Origin: Wurfbainia villosa
Taxonomy: Eukaryota; Streptophyta; Magnoliopsida; Zingiberales; Zingiberaceae
Direction of reading: 5' to 3'
DNA length: 64,000 nucleotides
Assembly (NCBI GenBank): GCA_025175895.1
Contig: CM045987.1
Coordinates: forward strand, 34,126,113-34,190,112
Shown here: piece after piece, positions 1 to 9,660 of the stretch
Layout: the number at the start of each line of letters is the position of its first letter
Numbering within the stretch: the first letter of the stretch is position 1
Position numbers and translations under genes: made by a program
The notes under the pieces: model-generated
What the model saw: the letters and a program-made list of their open reading frames with translations, nothing else
Told to the model about the DNA's origin: nothing
Databases searched by the model: none

Positions 1-24
1 ATCTCTCATATATTACTAACAACA

Positions 25-1038
25 ATGCTAAATGAATATAACCTCCCTAACAGGTTTAGGGCAGAAGCCGTTAGTACAGCTTGCTATATCCAAAATAGGA
101 TCTTTTTGGTAAATAGACACCTTAAGATCTCGTACGAAATCTATCACGATAAAGTATCTAACATCAAGTACTTTAGGGTATTTAGATGTAAGGTAAATAT
201 CCTGAACACTAAGGATCACCTAGGAAAGTTCACCTCCAAAACCTATACCAGAATCTTCTTAGGATACTCGACTACAAGTAGAGCCTATAGGGTATACAAC
301 CATGACACCCTTAGAGTTGAAGAGACCATTAATGTAGTGTTCGATGAAGGACACGAACCTACAAAACCCGTAGCAACACCAACTAGCGAATCGACTCATA
401 CCAGACTCGACTCCGACCTTGAGATCGAGTCTAGTATTAATCCTAACCCAAGTCAAACGAGTCATCCTGTCGACCAAGTGATAGGTGACCCTAACCCAAG
501 TCAAATTAGGATTCAAACGAAGCATCTTATCGACCAAGTGATAGGTGATCCTAGCTTAGGGGTTCAAACTAGATCATCTTATAGAAATCTTAGTCAAATC
601 TCCTTAATCTCTAAAATCGAACCCAAAACCATTGAACAAGCTCTTCTTGATCCCGATTGAATGATTGCAATGCAAGAAGAGCTAGCTCAATTCACTAGGA
701 ACAAGATTTGGGAATTAGTACCACCACCTAAAGATAAATCAATTATTAGAACAAGGTGGGTCTTCCGAAACAAACTTGATGACAAAGGTGAAGTAGTTAG
801 AAATAAAGCAAGGTTAGTCACCAAAGGTTTTAGTCAAGTCAAAGGATTAGATTACGATGAAACCTATGCCCCTGTAGCTACACTAGAATCCATCCGAATC
901 TTGTTAGCAAACGCTGCACATCAAGGTTTTAAATTATTTCAAATGGATGTCAAGTCAGCATTTTTGAATGGAATTATTAAGGAAGAAGTGTACGTTAGTC
1001 AACCCCTAGGATTCGAAAGTCTAGATAAACCTAACCAT
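25..1038 (+). pseudogene. K pol, integrase C-terminus and start of reverse transcriptase
   Basis: One reading frame runs through this stretch, broken by TGA at 658-660. The first part has the copia integrase C-terminal pattern ending in FLGYSTTSRAYRVYN, followed by a polar linker with a repeated DQVIGDP motif. The second part starts the copia RT: KARLVTKGFSQ, then YDETYAPVA, then QMDVKSAFLNG. The stop falls where relatives have tryptophan, so a TGG to TGA change is likely. The frame ends abruptly at the insertion of A at 1044. Integrase catalytic residues lie left of the window. The identification rests on recognised family motifs; the lineage is an inference. Confidence 0.88.
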
Positions 1039-1043
1039 GTCCT

Positions 1044-2105
1044 TGTTGGATCGAGAAGCGTCGCTAGAGGGGGGGAGTGAATAGCGATCGTAAATCTTTT
1101 CGTCATTTCGTTCGAGTAGACAATTAAACACAGCGGAAAATAAAGAGACACGTTTATTTTACTTGGTTCACAACCCAGCGGTTTCTACTCCAAGGCCCTA
1201 TTGGTCCTAGACTGCGTACGGAGGGCAAAACACTAAAACGTCTCCTCCTCGTTGGAGGTAGAAGACAACGATCACAAACCCGAATGTACGAGGATGAGGC
1301 AACAAGCCTACCTCACCTCGTTACGAATAAAAACAATGGATACAATATCAAAATATATTACTAGATGTTGCTGCCGACGAAGAAGATCTGAACTTGTTGT
1401 CGCGTCGGCGTTATGACGGTGTTGGAGCGTTGGCGTTGTAGGAACACTTGATGAATAATCTTGATGATATATGGAGTTGGAATCCACCCCTCTTTTTATA
1501 GATTTTTCTCTCTGAATATGTCTCCTCTTTTTTCGAAACAGATCACGAAGTTGTATAATTTTTATCGCGAAGTGGCCGCGTCAAACCTTATCCGTTTTGA
1601 CCTAGCGCAAAGGTTGATTCGTTGCCATCAGCCGACTGATGACTCCCATCGATCGGATGATCATCGATCGGCCTTGGTGGCGGTATGCCCGGCTGGCCAC
1701 TTCCCTACAGTAAGAGGTTAGCTCAGAAAATGATAAATGCGATGGTTTCCAACCATCCGATCTCGACCTAGACCTTCCATAGGAAGTCTTAGTCAGATCT
1801 CCACCTATTGTCATCCCCGTAAAGAGGACACGACTTTGCAATCTCTCACTCACATGAGCTTTCCTCGATACTTACCTTGTAGCTCTCGCTTCCGGCCTTC
1901 CACTCAATTCGTTCGGCTCCCTCCGAAGTCACTCGAGTGTCACCCGACTACCATGGCTTCCTCCGGGTGTCGCTAGCCTTCAGCTCCAGCTTCAGTACTT
2001 TTCTGCACACTCAATTTAGCTCGTGAGATAACGATGTAAACTTAAATTTGTGTCTTTTCCATAATCAAAACACAGGTTCGATTATCTAGTGCCCCTGCAC
2101 CAACA
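1044..2105 (-). repeat. 3' LTR of element A
   Basis: The LTR is bounded by TGTTGG and CCAACA and is nearly identical to 5146-6207. On the - strand a TATA-like CTATAAAAAG lies at 1492-1501, with a degenerate copy of the CAGTCGACTG palindrome about 130-150 bp upstream of it near 1630. No reading frame here is meaningful. Confidence 0.9.
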
Positions 2106-2119
2106 ATCTCCCCCTTTTT
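2106..2119 (-). other. Polypurine tract of element A
   Basis: On the - strand the sequence AAAAAGGGGGAGAT directly precedes the LTR, the position of the plus-strand primer in LTR retrotransposons. Further CCCCCTTAAC tracts on the + strand (2200-2310) are extra purine tracts on the element's sense strand. Confidence 0.85.
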
Positions 2120-3145
2120 GATCTATGGCAAACCAACACAAAGTTAAGGAAATTAAAGCATAAAACAAGAATAGTAGATGATGAATGCCATTTTCAAAAA
2201 CTCCCCCTTAACCAAAACTCCCCCTTAACCCTAGGTGAGTTTTGAAAGAGATACTTTAGTTTTCAAAATTAAATAAATTTTGTGTTACTCCCCCTTAACT
2301 TTCGCTCTTCTCCCTCTTTTGCCATAAATTAACAAATGTTGGGGTTTGTTATGTAAAATTGAAGTTTTTTATATAAAATAGGGGTTTACAAACAATATGG
2401 TATATGCATGCATCAAGATAAATCAACTATGAGTCCAAGCATGCGTCTAGCAGTGATTAGATAGATTGGTTCGAGGTGTGTCCCTCTGCACCAATAATCT
2501 AAAGGTTTGTAATATAACCCTTAGGGTTAGTTTGCTTTCCCCCTTAGTCAAATATATGAAGTATAAGAGATGTAGGGGGCACTAAACTTTGGCCTAAAGA
2601 GTCATTAAGTACAATAGTTGAGAAAATAAGTAGTATTTTGAAGATTGTTTTAAGTATATTTCAATTATCCTTAACATCTCACCCATTCTATGTGTCTCAG
2701 AATTTGTTCACCTTATATTTTTGTGAGATGATTTTAAATTAATTAAAGATAGTCAACCTTGGGTTAGATTCGGATTTAACCTTTAGATCGTTAAGTAACT
2801 TTTCGAGAAACTGGCTTCCAGGTCGTGGCGAGGCACAGGGGCCTTCTTTGATCGGAACAACGACCACTTCCTTAGACAAAGCCAAATTCAAGAAAATATC
2901 ACTTAAGTCACTTAGGGTTACTTCCTTGTCTAACTAGTTTAGGGTACGGCGAGGTAGCTTCAGCTAGTTCCATTCGGTCAAGTGCACCAAGCTAGATACG
3001 CCTTATCTAGCTCGAATACACGAGACTTTGTTTCCCTAACATACTATCATCTCGCCGCGTCCTGATACTATATTTTCAAGAGTTGACTAACTATTTTCCC
3101 TATTTAGCTGTTCTACAAATTAAAGTAAAATATTCAATGGTTTTG
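2120..3145 (-). other. 3' noncoding region of element A
   Basis: About 1 kb between gag and the polypurine tract with no supported ORF. It contains several CCCCCTTAA tracts (purine tracts on the sense strand) and a block at about 2690-3070 that is clearly similar, in inverted orientation, to 11100-11560 of element B. Nothing else recognised. Confidence 0.6.
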
Positions 3146-4669
3146 CTAAGTAAGCAGGTATACTATTTTAGTGTTAGCTCCCCCTGGACCATTGAACCAA
3201 TATGGTCTATTCAAATAATGAATTTGATCCTGGGGAATCCAAAACTTATTAGTCCTTATATGTGAATTCAATAAAACCTTTGGGACCCATGCTTGGACTC
3301 TTTGATGACTACGATTTACGATAGACATATATGACCTATTTGTAGTCGTTGACCTAAATCCGAGTCTGGCTTTATTGTACACGGCTCTTTGGGTTCCAAG
3401 TAGTCGGTTAAGATTCTTAGATCCCAACATGAACCTTTCCAACGTAGCCTCAACCTCTTGAACTCGGTCTTTCAAGAGAGAATTCTCCTCCTCAAGTTTT
3501 TCAATTTGGGTTGAGTTTCCCTCTTGAACTTGACTAGTTGAAGAGGTTAGAGTAGCCTCTTTCTTGAGGGTTTCAACCTCCTCAAGTAACGACTCAACCC
3601 TAGACTCGGACTTAGTTAATTTCCTATTAAGCATTTTAATTGTATTGTAAAGCGTATGAATTAGTGAGCGGCTAACCTTAATTTTCTCTTTTGGTCTGGC
3701 TTTGAGTTGCTTCTCAAAGTAGTCCTCGAGTTCGGAGTCGGTGTTGTAATTGGATTCAGATTTGGACTCTGACTCGGACTCTTCAGGTCTTGCCATGCAT
3801 GCTATGCCGTCGCCTTCTTCGTTGTCCCATGTTGCATGAAAAGCCTTCTTTTGATTTGATTTGAATTGTGCCCTCTTTTGATTCTTTAGTAGCTTCCTTT
3901 CCCTCTGAACGATCTTCCGCACTACGTTCACTATTGCTTCCACCTTTTCGGATTCAGACTCAAATTCGTCATCAGGTTCAAGTCCATCTTCTTGCCTGGT
4001 AGGTGGCTTGCTTCTTTGTCCTGCAAGTAGAGCAATACCTCTCTCGGCCCAGACCACATTAGTTTGCTTATGAAGTTCAAACTCGAAAAATAATTCGTCT
4101 AACCTAAGCTTCGAAAGGTCCTTAGAGACCTTGTAGACATCGACCATGGATGCCCACAAGGTAGTCCTAGGGAAAGCATTTAAAGCATACCTTATAAGGT
4201 CCCGGTTCTCTATGGCTTGCCCGATCGAGTGAAGACTGTTGACGATGTCTTGGATCCGCTCATGTAATTGGATGGCGGTCTCGCGATCCTGCATCTTTAG
4301 ATTGTACAGTTTATTTAAAAGTAAATCTCTTTTACATACCTTAGCATTGGGCGTCCCTTCGTGTAGATCAATCAATTTGTTCCAGAGGTCTTTGGCGCTA
4401 ATGAATGGACCGATGCGGTTGAGCTCCTCCTTGGACAAGCCACATTGTAATATTTGAGTTGCTCTTGCATCGACTTCGATTTGCCTCTTGGTTGCATTTG
4501 TCCACTTGTTGAAATCCAAGGGCTCTCCTTGATCATTGGTGGGTAGAGCAAAGCCGGTTTGGATTATTATCCAAGTCTCGACTTGTGTTTTCAAGAAACA
4601 CTCCATCCAACCTTTCCAATAACGGAAATCATCTCCGTTAAAGAACAGAGGTCGGGTCGTGCAAAACAC
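3146..4669 (-). CDS. Gag polyprotein of element A (UBN2-type, no zinc knuckle)
   Basis: An uninterrupted frame of about 507 codons. The N-terminal third has the copia gag pattern: RPLFFNGDDFRYWKGWME, then AKDLWNKLIDLHEG, then a long helical region. Next come an acidic Ser/Glu-rich stretch (about residues 290-315), a coiled coil rich in Leu and Glu (about 350-415) and a basic tail with AWVPK. The CCHC knuckle usually found before the HATWD-like motif is absent. Gag would build the virus-like particle that packages element RNA. No ATG opens the frame: the first in-frame candidate is GTG at 4669, so the start may be damaged or upstream. It is the only coding capacity of A, and it is intact while neighbouring pol genes are broken. 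Confidence 0.8.
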   Translation of the reverse strand: MFCTTRPLFFNGDDFRYWKGWMECFLKTQVETWIIIQTGFALPTNDQGEPLDFNKWTNATKRQIEVDARATQILQCGLSKEELNRIGPFISAKDLWNKLIDLHEGTPNAKVCKRDLLLNKLYNLKMQDRETAIQLHERIQDIVNSLHSIGQAIENRDLIRYALNAFPRTTLWASMVDVYKVSKDLSKLRLDELFFEFELHKQTNVVWAERGIALLAGQRSKPPTRQEDGLEPDDEFESESEKVEAIVNVVRKIVQRERKLLKNQKRAQFKSNQKKAFHATWDNEEGDGIACMARPEESESESKSESNYNTDSELEDYFEKQLKARPKEKIKVSRSLIHTLYNTIKMLNRKLTKSESRVESLLEEVETLKKEATLTSSTSQVQEGNSTQIEKLEEENSLLKDRVQEVEATLERFMLGSKNLNRLLGTQRAVYNKARLGFRSTTTNRSYMSIVNRSHQRVQAWVPKVLLNSHIRTNKFWIPQDQIHYLNRPYWFNGPGGANTKIVYLLT

Positions 4670-5131
4670 TAATAAAAACCAAAGGGAATTCCAAGACTTC
4701 GTCTTGGATTAGTAATGCAGGAAATAAATAGGAAATAAATAGAATTAAATGATAAAAATAAGAAACTAACCAAAACTAACAACTTACGATCTTCGATGTC
4801 CTCGAAAGGGTACTAGATGTTGGATTTTGGGTATGGAAATAGCTTGTTACGAGGGTAAACCCTGGTAAGAAATGTAGATCTCTCAGAGAGCTTCGATTTG
4901 GTAGGTAGATCGTTATGTGAGTCCACTTGTGCGAAAAGTTATGGCCGTTTTACCGTCGGCTACTCCATGAGAGAAAACTTGCAAGCACACAACCAAAAGA
5001 AACGTACCAAGACTTCGTCTTGGATTAATAGTGCAGGAGGAAAAAGACTTAAAAAAAAATACGAATCAAAAAATACGAACAGAAAACCAAAATGTGCTAG
5101 ATCAGTGGTTTCACCAAATCTTAGCGCCACC

Positions 5132-5143
5132 GCTCTGATATCA
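5132..5143 (-). other. Primer-binding site of element A
   Basis: On the - strand the site reads TGATATCAGAGC, one mismatch from TGGTATCAGAGC, the usual complement of the initiator-Met tRNA 3' end in plant copia elements. It lies two bases from the 5' LTR. The leader at 4670-5131 holds no supported gene. Confidence 0.85.
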
Positions 5144-5145
5144 AT

Positions 5146-6207
5146 TGTTGGATTGAGAAGCATCGCTAGAGGGGGGGAGTGAATAGCGATCGTAAATCTT
5201 TTCATCGTTTCGTTCGAGTAGACAATTAAATGCAGCGGAAAATAAAGAGACACGTTTATTTTACTTGGTTCACAACCCAGCGGTTGCTACTCCAAGGCCC
5301 TATCGGTCCTAGACCGCGTACGGAGGGCAAAGCACTAAAACGTCTCCTCCTCGTTGGAGGTAGGAGACAACGATCACAAAACCGAATGTACAAGGATGAG
5401 GCAACAAGCCTACCTCACATCGTTACGAATAAAAACAATGAATACAATATCAAAATATATTACTAGATGTTGCTGCCGACGAGGAAGATCTGAACTTGTT
5501 GTCGCGTCGGCGTTATGATGGTGTTGGAGTATTGGCGTTGTAGGAGCACTTGATGAATAATCTTGATGATATATGGAGTTGGAATCCACCCCTCATTTTA
5601 TAGATTTTGCCCTCTGAATATGTCTCCTCTTTTTTCGAAACAGATCACGAAGTTGTATAATTTTTATCGCGAAGTGGCCGCGTCAAACCTTATCCGTTTT
5701 GACCTAGCGTAAAGGCTGATTCATCGCCATCAGTCGACTGATGACTCCTATCACCGTGATGAGCATCGATCGGCCTTGATGGCGTGATCATTGCCGGCTA
5801 CCACTTCCTGCGATAGAGGTTAGCTCGAAAAATGATAAATGCGACGGTTTCCAACCATCCGATCTCGACCTAGACCTTCCACAGGAAGTCTTAGTCGGAT
5901 CGCCGCCTACGGTCATCCCCGTAAAGAGGACACGACCTTACAATCTCTCACTCACACGAGCTTTCCTCAATACTTACCTTGTAGCTCTCACTTCCGGCCT
6001 TCCACTCAATTCCTTCGGCTCCCTCTGAAGTCACTCGAGTGTCGCCCGACCACCGCGGCTTCCTCTGGGTGTCGCTAGCCTTCAGCTCCAGCTTTAGTAC
6101 TTTTTTGCACACTCGATTTAGCTCGTGAGATAACGATGTAAACTTAACTTTGTGTCTTTTCCATAATCAAAACACAGGTTCGATTATCTAGTGCCCCTGC
6201 ACCAATA
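5146..6207 (-). repeat. 5' LTR of element A
   Basis: Same length as the left LTR with scattered differences, so the insertion is not brand new. Its outer end reads CCAATA instead of CCAACA. A TATA-like box on the - strand lies at 5594-5603 (CTATAAAATG), and a CAGTCGACTG palindrome lies upstream of it near 5732-5741. Transcription of A would start here and run leftwards. Confidence 0.9.
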
Positions 6208-7314
6208 GTCCTTAAACTAAAGAAAGCTCTTTATGGACTCAAACAAGCTCCTCGAGCTTGGTACGAGAGACTTTCAATTTATCTTAAGGTAAAAGGGTTT
6301 AACCAAGGCCTAGTCGATCCAACTCTTTTCGTAAAAACCGTAGGTAAGGAGATCTTTATAGCCCAAATCTACGTAGACGATATCATTTTCGGAACAACCA
6401 ATTCGATCCTACTAAATGAATTCATTTCACTTATGGAAAGTGAATTTGAAATGAATTTAGTAGCTTAATTGAGTTTCTTTCTAGGACTACAAATTAAACA
6501 AACTAAGGATGGAATATATTTACATCAACAAAAATATACTAGGGAATTAATTAAACGTTTTGGAATGCAAGATGCCAAAACCATCAATACACCCATGGCA
6601 ACTAATGTCAATATAGGAGAGGACTTAGAAGGAAAGCCCATCGACCTAAAATACTATAGGAGTGCGATAGGGAGTCTTCTATACTTAACCGCGAGTCGAC
6701 CCGATATTTTATTCGTGGTAAGTATGTGCGCAAGGTTTCAAATATGTGCCAAGGAGTCTCACCTAACTTTAGTTAAGCGTATCCTTAGGTATTTAAAGTG
6801 CACACTAAGTGTAGGTATTTAGTACCCTAGATCTACCGAGTTCGAACTAATCGGCTATTCTGACTCGGACTATGCCGGTAGTAAACTCGATAGGAAAAGC
6901 ACGAGTGGTTGTTGTCAACTTCTCGGCTCGAGTCTAGTGAGTTGGTGCAGTAGGAAGCAACATTGTGTTGCCTTATCTACCACCGAAGCCGAATACGTCG
7001 CGATGGGTGAGTGTGTGGCTCAACTTCTTTGGATGAAGCACACTCTCCGAGATTTTAACTTAAACTTCAACAATATTAAAACTCACATAGATAATATTAG
7101 CTCCATCAACTTAACCAAAAGTCCTATTTGCCATTCTAGGACCAAACATATAGAAGTTAAACACCACTTTATTCGAGAACATGTAGCTAACGGAACCATT
7201 AAACTCGAATATGTGGAATCCAAGTCAAACCTAGCCGATCCTTTTACCAAGCCACTACCTGAAGCCGAATTTAGTCTACTCAGACGAAAATTAGGCATGT
7301 ACGTAATAGAGTAG
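6208..7314 (+). pseudogene. K pol, reverse transcriptase C-terminal part and RNase H
   Basis: The frame resumes after element A with LKKALYGLKQAPRAWYERL. The RT active site YVDD is intact at 6370-6381. Stops occur at 6466-6468 (TAA) and 6820-6822 (TAG, where relatives have Trp). RNase H follows with SDSDYAG, TTEAEY and HIDNISS carrying the acidic residues, and the frame ends with RRKLGMYVIE at a TAG at 7312. Known role: RT copies element RNA into DNA and RNase H removes the RNA strand. Two stops in this part and one upstream make K's pol non-functional as it stands. Confidence 0.9.
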
Positions 7315-8162
7315 GACCTACATTCTTTTTATATACTCTAGTATTTACTTTTCTTTTCATGTTAATGGAACTAGCTTAGGGCATACCCTAGATATCATGT
7401 ACCTATAGATTTAAGGAGCCAATACATCTCACAACACATAGGACTAATGTGTTTGTGTATTTAGCCACGTAGATGGGCGTGAGATGTTAGGACCTTACTC
7501 CTGGTTCTAGATGTAGAGCTAGTGCATCGCCATGAATCACGGAGTATAATCATATATATATTAACTGACTCTGACCAGGACTTGTTGATCTTTCATATCA
7601 ATCAAGTCAAATAGAGTTGAACATTTAATAGATGAGCTTATTTTTAATATATTATTTTCAAAATTATACGGAACATGCTTGGACTTGGAACTAAAACTCA
7701 AAACTAGATTTCTCAAAACTCCCCACTCTTTCCGATTTATGGAAAAAGGGGGAGAAAAGGCCAAAGTTAAGGGATCACTTTTTGATAACTTAACTTAGTA
7801 ACTTAATTCTATATTCTCATGGCCAAAAGTTAATGTTTTACTTAACGTAATGTTTGCAAATTTATTTCTATTAGTTGAAAAAGGGGGAGAAAGGCCAAGT
7901 TAAGAAATCTTCTTAACTTAAACTTATTTTTAATACTAAGGCCAACCTTAAGTAATTGTTATTACTTAAACTCTTCCTAAGTAGCAAACATCAAGGGGTT
8001 AATACCTTCTTTCAAAGACTCACCCTCGGTCAAGGGGGAGGTTTCCTCAAGAGGGAGTACTTAAAAGAAAGTCTCTATTACTCCTACTTAATTTTTCAAT
8101 TCTTCATGCATATTATTTCCTTAACTTTGTGTAGGTTTGCCATAGATTAAAAAGGGGGAGAT
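7315..8162 (+). other. 3' noncoding region and polypurine tract of K
   Basis: No supported gene. Contains repeated purine tracts of the form AAAGGGGGAG (about 7743, 7880, 8033) and the terminal tract AAAAAGGGGGAGAT at 8149-8162 directly before the LTR. The segment 7380-7500 resembles the - strand of 23040-23170 in element D, which supports common ancestry of K and D. Confidence 0.75.
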
Positions 8163-9267
8163 TGTTGGTGTAGTAGGCACCTAATTCGAACATAAGTTTT
8201 GATTATAGCAAACAATATAAAGTTAAGCTCATTTTGTTATCTCACGAGCTAAATCAAGGGTGCATAAAGTACTAAAGCTAGAGCTGAAGGTCATCGACAC
8301 CCAGAGGGAGCCGTGGTAGTCGGGCGACACTGGGATGACTTCGGAGGGAGCTGAAGGAATCAGGTGGAAGAACGGAAGCAAAAGCTACAAGGTAAATGTT
8401 GAGGTAAGCTCGTGTGAGTGAGCGCAAGTAAGGTTGTGTCCTCTGTACAGGGACATACTTAGGCGACGATCCGCCCAAGACCTCCCATGGAAGGTCTAAG
8501 TCGAGATTGCATGGTAAATGGCCATTTAATTTACTTGTATTAACTGTATTTTTGAGCTAACTCTTCATTGTAGTTGGAAACCCTACCATCAGTCGACTGG
8601 TGGCTTGCATTAGTCAACTGATGCTTCAATCAGTCGACTGGTAAGGGTAGCAGTCGACTGTTGGTCAAGGATCAACTTCGAAGAGAGTCAAATCTTATCT
8701 CCATTTCTCAAGGGCTAGGAGGCTTGCTCTCATTGGTTGAAGATATGAACGTCTAGGGTTTCCAAGGCTATAAAAGTAGGGGTTCTCCACCCCATTTCCA
8801 TCATCAAAAGCTCTCCAAAAAGCCTCCACTATGATACTCTTCTATGACGACCTTAATACGACGACGTGCTACCGCATCTCCGACGACAAGAGCCCAAGTT
8901 CCATTTCTTTAATAGTCGTTGGTATATTCTTTATCGTTGTCTTAAAATTTGTACTTATCGAGTTTTAATCGTAACAAGAAGAGGGGGAGTGTCCCTCTAC
9001 CTTGAGTTTTTTCGTATCGATTGTATTCGCTTACTCCTACCTCTAAGAAGGAGGAGTGTTTTTAGTGTTTTGCCCTCCGTATGCGATCTAGGGCCGTTAG
9101 GACCTTGGACTAGCAGCCGAAGGCTGTGAACCAAGTAAAAACAAACGAGCCATATTTTTGTTTTTCTGTTGCATTTACTCTCGCTCGCATTTTATATCGA
9201 ACGAATGAACGAAAATTGTTTTGCGCTATTCACCCCCCCCCCCTCAGCCGCTCAAATCGATCCAACA
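8163..9267 (+). repeat. 3' LTR of K
   Basis: Bounded by TGTTGG and CCAACA, about 1105 bp. Three CAGTCGACTG-type palindromes plus a TCAACTG variant lie at 8586-8664, and a TATA box CTATAAAAG lies at 8768-8776, so transcription probably starts near 8800. The 5' half is visibly similar to the LTRs of element A when A is read on its own strand. The last 40 bp hold a run of Cs (CACCCCCCCCCC) near 9231. Confidence 0.88.
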
Positions 9268-9502
9268 ATTGTAATTGGTTGTTTCTTACCTCCAACGAGG
9301 AAGAGATATTTAGTGCTTTTCCCTTCGGAAGCGATCAAGGATCGTAGAACCTTGGATTAGCAACTAGTGGGTTGTGAACCGAGTAAAAAAGTCTTGTGTT
9401 TTGGTTTTAGTTTTTCGCTGCATACTTGGTTTTAATCGTCGAAAAAGAAAAGTTTTTACGATCGCTATTCACCCCCCTCTAGCGATTCTCCTCAAGCTAA
9501 AA
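9268..9502 (+). repeat. Truncated 5' LTR of element B
   Basis: Aligns by eye with 13280-13513 of the 3' LTR: both share the segment starting TTACCTCCAACGAGGAAGAG, then the GTGAACC(A/G)AGTAAAAA stretch and the CACCCCCC(T)-TAGCGATT end. It starts exactly where the K LTR stops. The final CCAACA is degraded to CTAAAA. Confidence 0.8.
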
Positions 9503-9504
9503 AT

Positions 9505-9516
9505 TGGTATAAGAGC
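9505..9516 (+). other. Primer-binding site of element B
   Basis: TGGTATAAGAGC, one mismatch from the initiator-Met type TGGTATCAGAGC, two bases after the LTR end. Confidence 0.8.
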
Positions 9517-9660
9517 GAGGGTGCTCATATTCGGTGCAACCACCAGTCGAGCTTTTTTTTTTTTAAATATCTCCCACACTACTAATCCAAGACCAAGTCT
9601 TGGGACATTTTGGTTTGTGTTTTTTTTGCGAGTATTAGAAGATCGTTGACCGAGCTAACC

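Larger units (their letters stand above)
1044..6207 (-). mobile_element. Gag-only LTR retrotransposon A (non-autonomous), nested in K
   Basis: This is a structurally complete element of about 5.16 kb: two LTRs of equal length (about 1062 bp each), a primer-binding site next to the right LTR and a polypurine tract next to the left LTR, so it is on the - strand. It is flanked by the 5-bp direct repeat GTCCT (1039-1043 and 6208-6212), and removing it rejoins the K reverse transcriptase in frame. The only coding region is a gag-like ORF; there is no room for and no trace of protease, integrase or RT. It matches the TR-GAG class of non-autonomous plant retrotransposons. Its LTRs are similar to the LTR of K. 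Confidence 0.9.
1..9267 (+). mobile_element. SIRE-like Ty1/copia retrotransposon K, 5' part outside window, interrupted by element A
   Basis: The element enters the window in the integrase C-terminal region and continues through reverse transcriptase, RNase H, a 3' noncoding region, a polypurine tract and a 3' LTR ending at 9267. The pol frame stops at 1038 and resumes at 6211 in register once the nested element A (1044-6207) is taken out. Motifs resemble the SIRE/Maximus lineage of plant copia elements (for example the wording around SDSDYAG and STTEAEYVAMGE). Gag, protease and the 5' LTR lie outside the window. Its right end abuts a truncated LTR of element B, which suggests K inserted into that LTR. 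Confidence 0.88.

Noticed and set aside
1461..1976. Open frames of 79-86 codons within the LTRs of A (also 5839-6078)
   Set aside because: They lie in LTR sequence, differ between the two LTRs by frameshift, and have no family resemblance.
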